Shown here: piece after piece, positions 25,772 through 34,091 of the stretch
How positions within the stretch are numbered: position 1 is the stretch's first letter
Layout: each line of letters opens with the position of its first letter
DNA from: Mesobacillus selenatarsenatis SF-1
Lineage (GTDB): Bacteria > Bacillota > Bacilli > Bacillales > Cytobacillaceae
Length of the DNA: 37,741 bases
Assembly: GCF_000813125.1 (NCBI RefSeq)
Contig: NZ_BASE01000009.1
Coordinates: forward strand, 1-37,741
Reading direction: 5' to 3'
Made by a program: the position numbers and the translations under genes
Notes under the pieces: model-generated
Told to the model about the DNA's origin: nothing
The model's input: the letters and a program-made list of their open reading frames with translations, nothing else
Database searches by the model: none

Positions 25772-25972
25772 ATGGTCATACAATCTAATATGTCACCAGA
25801 AGCAATTGTTGATGTTTGGGAAGATACTGCCGATGTTTTTACAAAGTATAATATTCCTCTTGTAAACCAATCGTTAGAAAGGCTAGTCAACAATGACCTT
25901 TTGATTGTTCTGCTTCAAGAACTAAATTCTATCGTAGGAAGTTCTACTACAACTTGTATTGAAGGCGGCTGA
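25772..25972 (+). CDS. DUF542 / ScdA-N-like small protein
   Basis: A 66-aa protein starting 14 nt after ynfA with AGAAGGAG upstream. The stretch SPEAIVDVWEDTADVFTKYNIPLVNQSLERLV...LLQELNSI has the pattern of the DUF542 N-terminal domain of ScdA/Ric (drive-to-N: V-x-x-I-V-x-x-x-P-x-T-A-x-V-F-x-K-Y-x-I) but lacks the usual CC after KYxID; here it reads IPLVNQ. The C-terminus TTTCIEGG keeps one cysteine. A role in iron or metalloid chemistry is possible but unproven. It ends before a bidirectional terminator. Confidence 0.6.
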   Translation: MVIQSNMSPEAIVDVWEDTADVFTKYNIPLVNQSLERLVNNDLLIVLLQELNSIVGSSTTTCIEGG

Positions 25973-26058
25973 CAAATGCCTTTAAAAAAAGAGTAGTTTA
26001 CTCTTTAATTAACATCCTTTTAAAAAAGGAAAATTTATTCATAATAGTTAAGTTATAG

Positions 26059-26095
26059 AAAAGCGCTTAGAGTTAGAAAAATCTAAGCGCTTTTT
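26059..26095. terminator. Bidirectional terminator between convergent operons
   Basis: A perfect 13-bp stem (AAAAGCGCTTAGA at 26059-26071, complement at 26082-26094) with T-runs on both sides. It serves the rightward ynfA pair and the leftward permease operon. Confidence 0.92.
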
Positions 26096-26125
26096 CACTT
26101 TAATTCTTTATCGATAGACTCTAAA

Positions 26126-26356
26126 CTAAGACAGCATCTTTTTCAATTCATTGACAGTAAGCAACTTCCCTGCGGAAACTAAATTCCCATCAATGACTAA
26201 TGCAGGTGTGCTCATCACCTTGTATTTCATGATTTCCTTGATTTCCTCTACTTTTTCCACTTCTGCTTCCAATTGTAAATCTGCTACTACTTCACGTGTG
26301 TTTTTTTCAAGTTCTTGGCATTTCTTACAGCCAGTACCCAATATTTTAATGTTCAT
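26126..26356 (-). CDS. Redox-active disulfide mini-thioredoxin
   Basis: A 76-aa thioredoxin-fold protein, typical of the redox-active disulfide protein 2 (TM0996/MTH895) family. The CxxC is in ILGTGCKKCQELEKN at residues 10-13; later TPALVIDGNLVSAGKLLTVNELKKML supplies the cis-proline side (STPAL). It probably works with the adjacent permease, as in many genomes, perhaps handing over a metalloid or disulfide. CAGGAGGAG precedes the ATG; it is 17 nt after the permease stop and is the last gene of the arsR2 operon. Confidence 0.88.
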   Translation of the reverse strand: MNIKILGTGCKKCQELEKNTREVVADLQLEAEVEKVEEIKEIMKYKVMSTPALVIDGNLVSAGKLLTVNELKKMLS

Positions 26357-26373
26357 TTTTGTTCTCCTCCTGT

Positions 26374-27378
26374 TTATAAAATTGCATTAAAGCCATAACC
26401 AATCAGGATTATACCAGTGGTAACTACTCCAACAAATACTCCGATTAGCTTCGGCTTAATAATCTTTCTAAGTAAAATCATTTCTGGCAATGACAATGCT
26501 GTCATTGCCATCATGAATGCTAATGCTGTACCAGCACCTACTCCTTTGTTCATAAGAGCTTCAACAATAGGTAGTGATCCTACTGCATTTGAGTATAAAG
26601 GAACACCTAAAATCGTTGCTATCGGAACTGCGAATAAATTGCCTTCTCCCGCATATTTGACAAGCAGATCTTGTGGGGCATATCCATGAATAAGCGCCCC
26701 TATTCCAATCCCACTTAAAAGGTACACCCAAATTTTCCGTACCGTTTCCACTACATTCCGGGCAGCGAAAGTAGTTCTTTCTTTAAGCTCCTCGCGGGAA
26801 AATACAGCCTTGATTTTTTCAACAAACGTTTTGGAGCCTCCATCGGGTATATGAATTCGTTCCTGACCAGCTGCTGCGAGTTCATATACATATGACTCCA
26901 CATGCTTTTCCATTTTCAGTTTGCCAATGATTGCACCCGCAACAATCGCCAGAGTCATTCCGGCAAGGACATAAATCATGGCTACTTTCCAGCCGAACAT
27001 TGAAAACAACATGACTAGCGAAATTTCATTTACAATCGGCGATGAAATCAGGAACGTAAATGTAATCCCTAAAGGTATACCTGCTTCGACAAAGCCGATA
27101 AATAAAGGCACAGTCGAACAGGAGCAAAATGGAGAGAGGACACCTAGTACGGCTGCCATTACACTGGCAACCCCCTTCCTTCTGCCTTCGAGCCATTCCT
27201 TCACTTTTTCGGGCGGGAAAAAGCTCCTGATAAATGAAACCGCGAAAATCATCACCGCAAGTAAGAATAATATTTTAGTCGTGTCGTAAATGAAAAAGTG
27301 CATTGCCCCGCCAAGTCTTGAGGACAGGTCCAAATTGAAGACATCGACCACAAGCCAATTTGCTAATTCATTAAACAT
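26374..27378 (-). CDS. ArsP-like permease (DUF318/UPF0718)
   Basis: A 334-aa inner-membrane permease with about eight hydrophobic segments in two halves split by a cytosolic loop (residues about 150-215). The signature SPFCSCSTVPLFIGFVEAGIPLG, with two cysteines, and SSPIVNEISLVML mark the DUF318/ArsP group. ArsP proteins export trivalent organoarsenicals such as methylarsenite; whether this one does so is inferred from the neighbouring ArsR. It overlaps the arsR2 stop by 8 nt. The gene could belong to a general permease family outside arsenic. Confidence 0.82.
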   Translation of the reverse strand: MFNELANWLVVDVFNLDLSSRLGGAMHFFIYDTTKILFLLAVMIFAVSFIRSFFPPEKVKEWLEGRRKGVASVMAAVLGVLSPFCSCSTVPLFIGFVEAGIPLGITFTFLISSPIVNEISLVMLFSMFGWKVAMIYVLAGMTLAIVAGAIIGKLKMEKHVESYVYELAAAGQERIHIPDGGSKTFVEKIKAVFSREELKERTTFAARNVVETVRKIWVYLLSGIGIGALIHGYAPQDLLVKYAGEGNLFAVPIATILGVPLYSNAVGSLPIVEALMNKGVGAGTALAFMMAMTALSLPEMILLRKIIKPKLIGVFVGVVTTGIILIGYGFNAIL

Positions 27379-27742
27379 TCAAATCGCCTTCTTTAAAATA
27401 TGGAAGTAGAGGTGCCAGCCTTTCCTTATCTAGACTGAAGACCGTGAATTTACCTTCTCTTCTCGACTTGATAAGCTTCCCTTTTTCCATGATTTTCAAG
27501 TGGTGGCTGACCGTGGATGTTGCGCCAGACAAGCCGTCGACGATTTCACACATACAAAGATCATCAAACCATAATAATGTCATGATCTTGAGCCGAGTCT
27601 CATCTCCGAGCGCCTTGAAAAACGCTGCAGTGCTTTCTAGCTCTTTTTCAGCATTCATAAGCGGGAATTCTTCCTTGACTTGAGTAATAATTCCTCTCAT
27701 GCTAACTGACGATTTTATTTCCCATCCTGTTCTGCAATTCAT
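27371..27742 (-). CDS. ArsR-family regulator (second copy)
   Basis: A 123-aa winged-helix repressor, different from the ArsR at 25.1 kb. The cysteines DDLCMCEIVDGLSGATSTVSHHLKIM carry the CxC of the As(III) site in the HTH helix; the wing is SRREGKFTVFSL. It likely regulates its own operon with the ArsP-like permease and mini-thioredoxin. GGGAGG lies 8 nt before the ATG at 27742; an in-frame GTG (27751) lies inside that box and is rejected. Confidence 0.9.
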   Translation of the reverse strand: MNCRTGWEIKSSVSMRGIITQVKEEFPLMNAEKELESTAAFFKALGDETRLKIMTLLWFDDLCMCEIVDGLSGATSTVSHHLKIMEKGKLIKSRREGKFTVFSLDKERLAPLLPYFKEGDLNV

Positions 27743-27769
27743 AAACTGCACCTCCCACTATTAGTATAC

Positions 27770-27793
27770 AACTACTTTTCTAGTTTTGTAGTT
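27770..27793. promoter_or_regulatory. Putative operator of the second ArsR
   Basis: AACTAC (27770-27775) and GTAGTT (27788-27793) are exact complements separated by 12 nt, 28 bases upstream of the second arsR start. The layout suits a dimeric winged-helix protein. Confidence 0.45.
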
Positions 27794-27812
27794 ATGCTTT
27801 TGAACACTTTAT

Positions 27813-27853
27813 GACATATAAATGGCCGACAGTATACATTTCACTGCCGGCCA
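27813..27853 (-). terminator. Terminator of the sensor/kinase/regulator operon
   Basis: An 11-bp stem with one wobble (TGGCCGACAGT at 27823-27833, partner 27843-27853) just after the response regulator stop (27864). The minus-strand tail is only TTTATATGT, so efficiency is uncertain. Confidence 0.55.
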
Positions 27854-27863
27854 GATTATGGAT

Positions 27864-28511
27864 TCAGTCATACGAAATAAGATTATGTTTGATCGCATAT
27901 TTAACAAGCCCGGATCTTTTCGTTGCCCCAATCTTCTCCATAATCCTTGTTTTATATGTTTCCACCGTTTTGATGGATACGAACAACTCCTCACTGATTT
28001 CCCTTTGGGTATACCCAAGTGCGGTTAACTTCAACACCTCTGTCTCCCGCTGACTAAGATGAGGCTTAGCATGTTCTAAGGCTTCGACAGCTTCATCTGC
28101 CTGCTTATATAGATAAGGAATCAGGGTCGGATAAATATAATGCTCCCCGCCTATCACCATTCTGATCGCGTTGATCAGTTCTGTATCGACAGCTCTTTTT
28201 AAAACATAGCCTTGCGCGCCGGCTGCCAGCCCTTCCTTCAGATAGGCTTCATCAGAAAACATCGTCAGCAACAGAATTTTTACATTCTTGTTTAATTTCC
28301 GGATTTCCCTCGTCGTTTCAATACCGTCTTTGCCCGGCATGTTGATATCCATTACGATGAGATCGGGTTCCTTCTCTTTCAGTTTTTGCAGTATTTCTTC
28401 ACCAGATTGTGCCTCGCCGATGATACTGAAGTCACTTTCGCTCATCAGGATTGTTTTCAAACCTGCGCGAAACACAGGATGATCATCTACTATGAATAAT
28501 TTAGCTGACAT
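27864..28511 (-). CDS. NarL/LuxR-type response regulator
   Basis: A 215-aa regulator. The receiver domain has FIVDDHP (acidic pocket), the phospho-aspartate in LIVMDINMPGKDG (about residue 55) and K in YVLKRAV; the C-terminal HTH reads LSQRETEVLKLTALGYTQREI. It is the partner of the kinase immediately upstream; their frames overlap by 11 nt. The AGGAG box is 8 nt before ATG 28511; an in-frame GTG at 28520 lies inside it. It likely activates the arr operon when arsenate or arsenite is sensed, judged from position. Confidence 0.92.
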   Translation of the reverse strand: MSAKLFIVDDHPVFRAGLKTILMSESDFSIIGEAQSGEEILQKLKEKEPDLIVMDINMPGKDGIETTREIRKLNKNVKILLLTMFSDEAYLKEGLAAGAQGYVLKRAVDTELINAIRMVIGGEHYIYPTLIPYLYKQADEAVEALEHAKPHLSQRETEVLKLTALGYTQREISEELFVSIKTVETYKTRIMEKIGATKRSGLVKYAIKHNLISYD

Positions 28512-30384
28512 TGATTTCACTCCTGTCCGATAAGAGTGGAACTTTTGCTAAAACCGTTGTTCCTTGGTCAATTACAGATTCAATATGAAGCGTCCCATTC
28601 AAGAGCGCAATCCTTTCATGCATTCCAAGCAGACCAAGGTGTTCCTTCGAAGGATCATTCCCAAGGACTGATTGGGTATCAAACCCCACTCCATCATCTT
28701 CTATGACCACCGAAACCTGCTGGCCAGTGGATAGGACGATGATACTGACGTTTTCGGCCTTTGCATACTTTGTAATATTCGTGAGCGATTCCTGCACCAA
28801 TCTGAAAATCGCTGTTTCCAGTTCTGGATTCAAGGATTTGAAGGACCCCTTAATTATCAGGTCCGCATCAATGTTCGTTGACTTCTTGAATTCCTCGACA
28901 TACCTTTCAATAGCTACCTTCAAGCCAAATTTATCAAGGATGCTCGGTCTTAGCTGCCATGCCATATGATGAACCTCTTCAATTGTCTGCCGGACGAGCG
29001 ACCTGAGCGTTTCAATCGTTCTTTGTTTTTGTTCTTCATCACCTTCTTCTAGCAGCTTCAATTCCACTAGCATTGAAGACAAGGAGTGACTTGTTTCATC
29101 ATGAAGTTCCCTTGCGATTCTCTTCCGTTCATCTTCCTGTACATGAATGATTTTTTCCAACAACATCAAGCGGACTTCTTCTTTTTTCTTGACCTCTTTC
29201 CAAAGCTCCAAGTTCTCAATTGATACAGAAAGCTGGGCAGCTAGCGAGGTAAGGATTTTCAAAAAAGGCTCATCAAGCCTTGAAGTGCTGCAGATGATGA
29301 TTTTCCCGATGTCATTTCCTTTCCCAGTCTTAAGAGGGAAGGCATATACTTCCTTCTCCGACCTGCTGCATGTATATAGGTCTGAACTGAAATGGGTGCA
29401 ATTGATTGCACATGAAGAGGAATGATTGAAGTACCTCTCTTTCGTTTCCTTCCAGTCGATTTCGATAAATGCACTCTTCAGATCAAGCTCCTGGACCAAT
29501 TGCTTTACAAAATATTGGAGCGTTTCTTCTAGCTGGACGTGATCCTTGAAGTTCTGAGATAAGCTATTCAACAGGGAGAGCTCTTTGTTTCGATTGTTTA
29601 TTTTTTCGATATAAATTTCTTTATCCATTTCTGATTTCTGCAATGAGTCGAGCATTTTGTTGAACGAAGCTGTCAATTTACCGATTTCATCTTTTGGATA
29701 AGTGCTGATTCTCTCTGTCAGATTCCCTGAATACACCTTATTAGTTAGTTGGACTAGATTCGAAATCGGGATGGTCAGGATCCTTGTCAATCCGAATACT
29801 ACGACCCCGGATAAAAGCATGACTCCAATCATCGTGAAAATCATTTGGTTTGTTACCTTCATCAAGGCCTCATTGAGGGATTTCTGCGTCAATCCAGCCC
29901 GTACCGTCCCGCCTAAATCGGGGAAAATCGGAGAGGCTGAATCCAGAATCATACCTTTGTTTGTAAAAAGCTTCTTACTGCTGGTTTCCAGCATATCACC
30001 TTCAGATTTCACTTGATTGGAGTTGATTAAATCCGGGCTGATAAACCCTTTTCCATTTGAATGGACCACCACTTCACCGTCTTTATTCAAAATGAAGATA
30101 TACTCAATATCCTCATAACTATTCATCGTGTCATTGATTAGGCTTTGCAGGGCGAAAATATTATGTGTCAGCAGTGGGTCCACACTTCTTGAAGCAATAT
30201 CGCTGCTGATTGATTTGGCCCGGTCTTCAATTTGCATCGTCAATGTATTGGCTATCGAGATCCGTACAACAATCAAACTGATCACTGTTACAGTGAGGAC
30301 GACAATCAGGACCATTCCATAGATTTTCAGTTCAATTGAAACACTAGATAAAAAATCAATAGTTCTTTTCTTAGTTTTCTTCAT
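28501..30384 (-). CDS. Membrane sensor histidine kinase with GAF-like domain
   Basis: A 627-aa kinase. TM1 lies at about 20-42, an extracytoplasmic sensor at about 45-180, TM2 at about 183-206, HAMP at about 207-258, a GAF-like domain at about 275-400, then HisKA_3 with ERKRIARELHDETSHSL (phospho-His) and HATPase_c (IVIEDDGVGFD, GLLGMHERI). The GAF-like part holds three cysteines close together (CAINCTHFSSDLYTC) that could bind a metalloid, haem or Fe-S cluster. It overlaps the lipoprotein stop by 4 nt and the regulator start by 11 nt. It likely reads the PhnD-like protein outside the membrane. Confidence 0.92.
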   Translation of the reverse strand: MKKTKKRTIDFLSSVSIELKIYGMVLIVVLTVTVISLIVVRISIANTLTMQIEDRAKSISSDIASRSVDPLLTHNIFALQSLINDTMNSYEDIEYIFILNKDGEVVVHSNGKGFISPDLINSNQVKSEGDMLETSSKKLFTNKGMILDSASPIFPDLGGTVRAGLTQKSLNEALMKVTNQMIFTMIGVMLLSGVVVFGLTRILTIPISNLVQLTNKVYSGNLTERISTYPKDEIGKLTASFNKMLDSLQKSEMDKEIYIEKINNRNKELSLLNSLSQNFKDHVQLEETLQYFVKQLVQELDLKSAFIEIDWKETKERYFNHSSSCAINCTHFSSDLYTCSRSEKEVYAFPLKTGKGNDIGKIIICSTSRLDEPFLKILTSLAAQLSVSIENLELWKEVKKKEEVRLMLLEKIIHVQEDERKRIARELHDETSHSLSSMLVELKLLEEGDEEQKQRTIETLRSLVRQTIEEVHHMAWQLRPSILDKFGLKVAIERYVEEFKKSTNIDADLIIKGSFKSLNPELETAIFRLVQESLTNITKYAKAENVSIIVLSTGQQVSVVIEDDGVGFDTQSVLGNDPSKEHLGLLGMHERIALLNGTLHIESVIDQGTTVLAKVPLLSDRSEINVS

Positions 30385-31304
30385 AGGCCTTCACCGAGTA
30401 AATATAAATCCCGTTTAATCACTTGATAATCCTGCTGGTTAATAGGAACATAACGATCTACTCCCAATTCCTTTAACAATTCCCTGCCCTCAGCATGACT
30501 TTGCAGCTCAAATAAGATTGAAGAAAATTTATCAACTTTCTGCAAATCTACTTTTTTTGAGGCAACAATCGGCGGTGTTCCTGCTTCCTCCCCGGTTCCA
30601 ATGATTCTTATTTGTGTACTCAACTCTGGGTCTGTAGCAAGTAACTGATCAAACATTGCACCATCCACCGTAGCACCATCGACTATTCCCAATTCGACCG
30701 CCTTTACGGAATAGTCATGGCTGTAGGTAAAATAGGTTTTACCAAAGTACTTTTCCGAGGTTTCTCCTCTTTTTTCCAATTGACTTAGCATACTCAGTCT
30801 GCCTGTGTAGGAATAGGGGTCTGTATAAGCGAATCTTTTTCCCTTCAGATCGTCCAAGGCCTCAAAAGGACTGTTCTGGTTGACGATTGTGTAGGAATGA
30901 TAAAGTGGCTTCCCATTCACAACTGGTGCTGCGACATCCACGATATATCCTTTTTCGAGACCAATTACATACGAAAGCGAACAAATGAATGCGAAATCAA
31001 CTTCACCTGTCTTCAGCATGCTATCCACTTCCTGATACGTTTGCCGCTGGACGATCTCAACCTTTTCACCGATTTGGGACTCCATATACTCTAGCAAGTA
31101 ATCATATTTTGATAGCGAAGCTTTAGGGGATATAACAGAGGCAAGTGCAACAGTGATTTTTTCTTGGTGTGGGTCGCTTTCTTTGTATTGAAAAGCTTCC
31201 GCTTTATCAGTGTAGAGGGTAATTTTTGCCTGCTCGACTCCCTGCTGGCATCCACTGATCATCAAAATAAATAAAATAGGAATTATAAATGCCCAGATTC
31301 GCAT
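30381..31304 (-). CDS. PhnD-like periplasmic-type binding lipoprotein (sensor component)
   Basis: A 307-aa lipoprotein. The signal MRIWAFIIPILFILMISGC ends in a lipobox (ISGC). The mature part (LASVISPKASLSKYDYLLEYME, then SYVIGLEKGYIVDVAAP and KGKRFAYTDPYSYTG) is the phosphate/phosphonate-binding PhnD family. PhnD-like proteins accompany arsenite- and arsenate-respiration kinases (the AioX/ArxX type) and bind arsenic oxyanions. Operon order binding protein-kinase-regulator supports that. GGAGG is 8 nt before the ATG at 31304; a TTG at 31322 lies upstream of it. The oxyanion bound here cannot be read from sequence. A minus-strand TATAAT lies at 31346-31351. Confidence 0.88.
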   Translation of the reverse strand: MRIWAFIIPILFILMISGCQQGVEQAKITLYTDKAEAFQYKESDPHQEKITVALASVISPKASLSKYDYLLEYMESQIGEKVEIVQRQTYQEVDSMLKTGEVDFAFICSLSYVIGLEKGYIVDVAAPVVNGKPLYHSYTIVNQNSPFEALDDLKGKRFAYTDPYSYTGRLSMLSQLEKRGETSEKYFGKTYFTYSHDYSVKAVELGIVDGATVDGAMFDQLLATDPELSTQIRIIGTGEEAGTPPIVASKKVDLQKVDKFSSILFELQSHAEGRELLKELGVDRYVPINQQDYQVIKRDLYLLGEGL

Positions 31305-31403
31305 GGTCTTAACCTCCACCAATGGTCTTGAATACGTTCAGATAAATTATATCGTGGCAACATTGTAAAAAGAGGATTCAAACTAAAACAACACAAAATA
31401 GAC

Positions 31404-31432
31404 AAAAAAAACAGCCCAAAATTATGGCGCTG
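31404..31432 (-). terminator. Terminator of the arr operon after tatA
   Basis: CAGC(G)CC pairs with GGGCTG across an 8-nt AT loop (31412-31432) and is followed by eight Ts on the minus strand (31404-31411). It lies 9 nt after the tatA stop. Confidence 0.75.
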
Positions 31433-31440
31433 AAAGGTGT

Positions 31441-31635
31441 TTATAGGTGGTCGGGTTGTGCTTCTTTTTTTACTTCGTCCATTTCTTCGGATGCAAGTTC
31501 TTTTGTTGCTTTCTTGAATTCCTTTAACGTGTTGCCAATTGCCCTTCCGATTTCCGGCAGTTTTTTTGGTCCGAAAATCATGAGCGCTAGAACTAGAATG
31601 ATGATTAACCCCGGGATTCCGATATTCGAAAGCAT
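31441..31635 (-). CDS. tatA: TatA/E twin-arginine translocase subunit
   Basis: A 64-aa TatA-type protein: a single N-terminal membrane helix ([22 protein letters not shown]), the [14 protein letters not shown] hinge, an amphipathic helix ([16 protein letters not shown]) and a charged tail. A GTG three codons earlier is in frame, but ATG 31635 is better spaced from GAGGAA. No TatC is in the window. As the last gene of the arr operon it probably helps export of the folded, cofactor-loaded ArrA/ArrB complex, whose Tat signal is on ArrA. Confidence 0.93.
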   Translation of the reverse strand: MLSNIGIPGLIIILVLALMIFGPKKLPEIGRAIGNTLKEFKKATKELASEEMDEVKKEAQPDHL

Positions 31636-31650
31636 TTTTCTCACTTCCTC

Positions 31651-32733
31651 TTATAAAGTCATTCTTGAGTTTCCTTCACAATCCTCGCAATACGCTGAGG
31701 AACTTAGATGTAACGTACCGCATTTTGCGCATTTTTTATATTCCCGATAAAGTATGATCTGTTCCTGATTCATGAGGAATTGTTTTAGCTCAAAATCGTT
31801 CTCGATCTTTTCTAATCCATTTATCCTGCACAGATCGATACATGACTCACAGCCATTGCACAGCATCGGCTTGAAAACGCCTTTCACGACTTCGTCATCA
31901 TCAGTGAACTTCAAAGCGCCTGTCGTACAAACCCGGGAACAAGCACCACAGCCGTTGCAAGTTTCGGTAAAAGCTAGCTGCATCGTCTTCAGTTTTTCAG
32001 AAGTTTGATAGGAATGCATACTGTTCTTGTTTTTATCAAGGATCCGATGGTAGACAGAAGCCATTGGACCTTTCTTTAATGAAACTCTGAGATTCTCTAT
32101 TTCTTCCTCAGCAGGAATCAGAGGTGTCACAACCTTATTCGTCGCTTTTTTTGAGAAAAAAGTAATCAGGTCCCTGCGCGTATAACTTCTTTCCATTTTC
32201 TCGCTGTGGTTTATATTATTAAAAGTAACTTCGTTTTCTCGAGTGCACATGCTTTTAAACCTTTTGATGGTTTCGTTAAATGATGACCATAGCTTTTCAT
32301 CATATTTGCTGCACTGCTTGCATTTCTCCTCGTGAAACTGGATGTTCACATGGCTGCTGTTATTGAATGCGTGCATCAACAAAGCTGAATCTAGCTGAGA
32401 GAGGCATGCCAACCTTATATGTGACTCATTGCTTCGGTCATGATCGCAAGAAAAGGAGATGACCTCCCTGCTCGGCATTTCACTGAAATAGGAAAGGTAT
32501 TTCTCATCGTATAACGCTTCTGAAGGACAGACGGTCGTACATCTCATGCATTCTGAGCATACATCCTCATTCACGCTGAGCCCATTCTCTAGTGAAATCG
32601 CAGAGACAGGACAAGCATCAGTGCATTTGCTGCAAGCCGAGAAGCGGTTCCTTGTGCGTACACATCGCTGCGGGTCAACCTTCAGGCGCTTTGCTTCTAG
32701 CCACTTTGACATAAGATGGTCCACTAATAACAT
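31651..32733 (-). CDS. Multi-cluster 4Fe-4S ferredoxin-like protein
   Basis: A 360-aa iron-sulfur protein. Cluster 1 (CSKCTDACPV) and 2 (CSECMRCTTVCPS) lie near the N-terminus; clusters 3 (CNGCGACSRVCTT) and 4 (CNGCESCIDLCRI) at about 260-320. The end holds a CAKCGTLHLSSSAYCEDC zinc-ribbon-like piece, and an HEEKCKQCSKY sits in between. It may pass electrons to or from the Arr complex or maintain ArrA. GGAGG is 9 nt before ATG 32733; the ATG at 32754 has no box. No signal peptide is seen, so it is cytosolic. Its precise name is not known to me. Confidence 0.75.
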   Translation of the reverse strand: MLLVDHLMSKWLEAKRLKVDPQRCVRTRNRFSACSKCTDACPVSAISLENGLSVNEDVCSECMRCTTVCPSEALYDEKYLSYFSEMPSREVISFSCDHDRSNESHIRLACLSQLDSALLMHAFNNSSHVNIQFHEEKCKQCSKYDEKLWSSFNETIKRFKSMCTRENEVTFNNINHSEKMERSYTRRDLITFFSKKATNKVVTPLIPAEEEIENLRVSLKKGPMASVYHRILDKNKNSMHSYQTSEKLKTMQLAFTETCNGCGACSRVCTTGALKFTDDDEVVKGVFKPMLCNGCESCIDLCRINGLEKIENDFELKQFLMNQEQIILYREYKKCAKCGTLHLSSSAYCEDCEGNSRMTL

Positions 32734-32757
32734 TGCCCTGTCCCTCCAATCCATTTT

Positions 32758-33369
32758 TTACAGGGATGAATAATCCAGCTGGATGAACCTTTCGGTGAGA
32801 TTGCCAAGATGTTTATAGATTGCCAGATCAGCATGTTCCTGAATAGCGTCGTTGAATTTGGGAACCCAATGGGTCAGAATTTTATACAGGAACTCTTTTT
32901 GCAGTTCGACATAATCCAAATCTCCTGTCTCGATTAGTTTGAAATTCAGATAATACATGAACTCAAACTGGATGCAAATATGATCTGCTGGTTTTGAAGT
33001 CATCGCCTGGATACAAAGTCCGCCGCGCTGGTAAAACGATTCGATTGTTTGGGTGGACCTTCCCATGACCTCCCACTTATCCTCTAGATAGATAGAGGAA
33101 TAAGGAGGTGCCATGAGTTTAAATGGTCCAACAAACAGTCTGGCATATTCAATCTCGTAATCTGTAAGACTCTGACTCTCATCCGCGAATATGCCGTTCA
33201 TTTCATCACTTATTTCCAAAAGTTTTTCATCATCCGTTTCCTTTAATGACTCTTTGAGTAGATGAACGAAAAGACTTAAGTCTTCGCCAGGTTCTTTATA
33301 CATCAACGACAGCAATCGGTATATCTCCGCCCGCTTTGAAATTAAAGAATCAGTCTGCATCGTGACCAT
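32758..33369 (-). CDS. arrD: TorD/DmsD-type maturation chaperone
   Basis: A 203-aa all-helical chaperone. The opening SKRAEIYRLLSLMYKEP and the middle YEIEYARLFVGPFKLMAPPYSSIYLE, with its E-Y-x-R-L-F-x-G core, mark the TorD/NarJ family. It binds the Tat signal of ArrA and assists insertion of the molybdenum cofactor. AAGGGAG lies 8 nt before the ATG. It follows arrB by 19 nt, as in other arr operons. Confidence 0.9.
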   Translation of the reverse strand: MVTMQTDSLISKRAEIYRLLSLMYKEPGEDLSLFVHLLKESLKETDDEKLLEISDEMNGIFADESQSLTDYEIEYARLFVGPFKLMAPPYSSIYLEDKWEVMGRSTQTIESFYQRGGLCIQAMTSKPADHICIQFEFMYYLNFKLIETGDLDYVELQKEFLYKILTHWVPKFNDAIQEHADLAIYKHLGNLTERFIQLDYSSL

Positions 33370-33388
33370 TTAAACCACTCCCTTGCTT

Positions 33389-34072
33389 TTATCCCCTGAC
33401 ATAAAATACTCTTGGCTTCGTACCCTTTTCTGGTTTCAATACCTGGCTGCTGTACTGGGCCAACACCTTGTTGATGTCACTGTCCGGATCGTCCAGGTCT
33501 CCAAAAGTACGGGCATCAGCCGGACAGGAAGCAACACAATATGGCTTTAAACCGTCCTTGATCCTATGGTCACAGAATGTACATTTCTCAACAATCCCCT
33601 TGCTTCTGATGCCTTCGTAAGTAAAGGCACGATCAGCATTGTAGTAAGGTAGTTCCTGACCAGTTCTTTCTTGCAGTTCTTTACTGGTTGCTGTGCCACC
33701 CTTGATGGCAGCTGCAGTTTCTTCCCAGCGACGATGCGGTTTGTTTTTATTGAAATTGATTACTCCATAAGGACAAGCTTGCATACAGCTTTTACAGCCA
33801 ATGCATTTATCCGGATCATGGAGTGTCAGTCCGTTCTCATCCTTGTACATCGCCTGTGTCGGGCATACCCTTACACAAGCTGCATCTTCACAGTGATTGC
33901 AGAGAGTTGGGACATATTTGTAGTTTACGTTCGGAAAACTCCCAGTCGTTTCATGGAAGTAATGAGACCAAAACATTCCAGTATCTACGTTATTCTCATT
34001 CTTGCAGGCGATCGAACACCCTGAACAGCCTACACATTTATGCAAATCGATTACCATTCCGTATCTAGTCAT
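33389..34072 (-). CDS. arrB: Arsenate reductase iron-sulfur subunit
   Basis: A 227-aa ferredoxin-type subunit with four [4Fe-4S] clusters: CVGCSGCSIACKNEN, CNHCEDAACVRVCPT, CIGCKSCMQACPYGV and CTFCDHRIKDGLKPYC plus VASCPADA. It carries electrons from ArrC/quinol to ArrA. It has no signal peptide of its own, so it is expected to be exported bound to ArrA. GGAGG lies 8 nt before the ATG; arrA ends 19 nt upstream. The family is the DMSO-reductase beta subunit. Confidence 0.94.
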   Translation of the reverse strand: MTRYGMVIDLHKCVGCSGCSIACKNENNVDTGMFWSHYFHETTGSFPNVNYKYVPTLCNHCEDAACVRVCPTQAMYKDENGLTLHDPDKCIGCKSCMQACPYGVINFNKNKPHRRWEETAAAIKGGTATSKELQERTGQELPYYNADRAFTYEGIRSKGIVEKCTFCDHRIKDGLKPYCVASCPADARTFGDLDDPDSDINKVLAQYSSQVLKPEKGTKPRVFYVRG

Positions 34073-34091
34073 TTTTCACACCTCCAGCAGA

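Noticed and set aside
25970-25999. Second selenocysteine UGA at the end of the DUF542-like ORF
   Set aside because: Readthrough would add only seven residues to a TAG inside a hairpin, and no stem-loop of SECIS geometry follows; TGA 25970-25972 is a normal stop.
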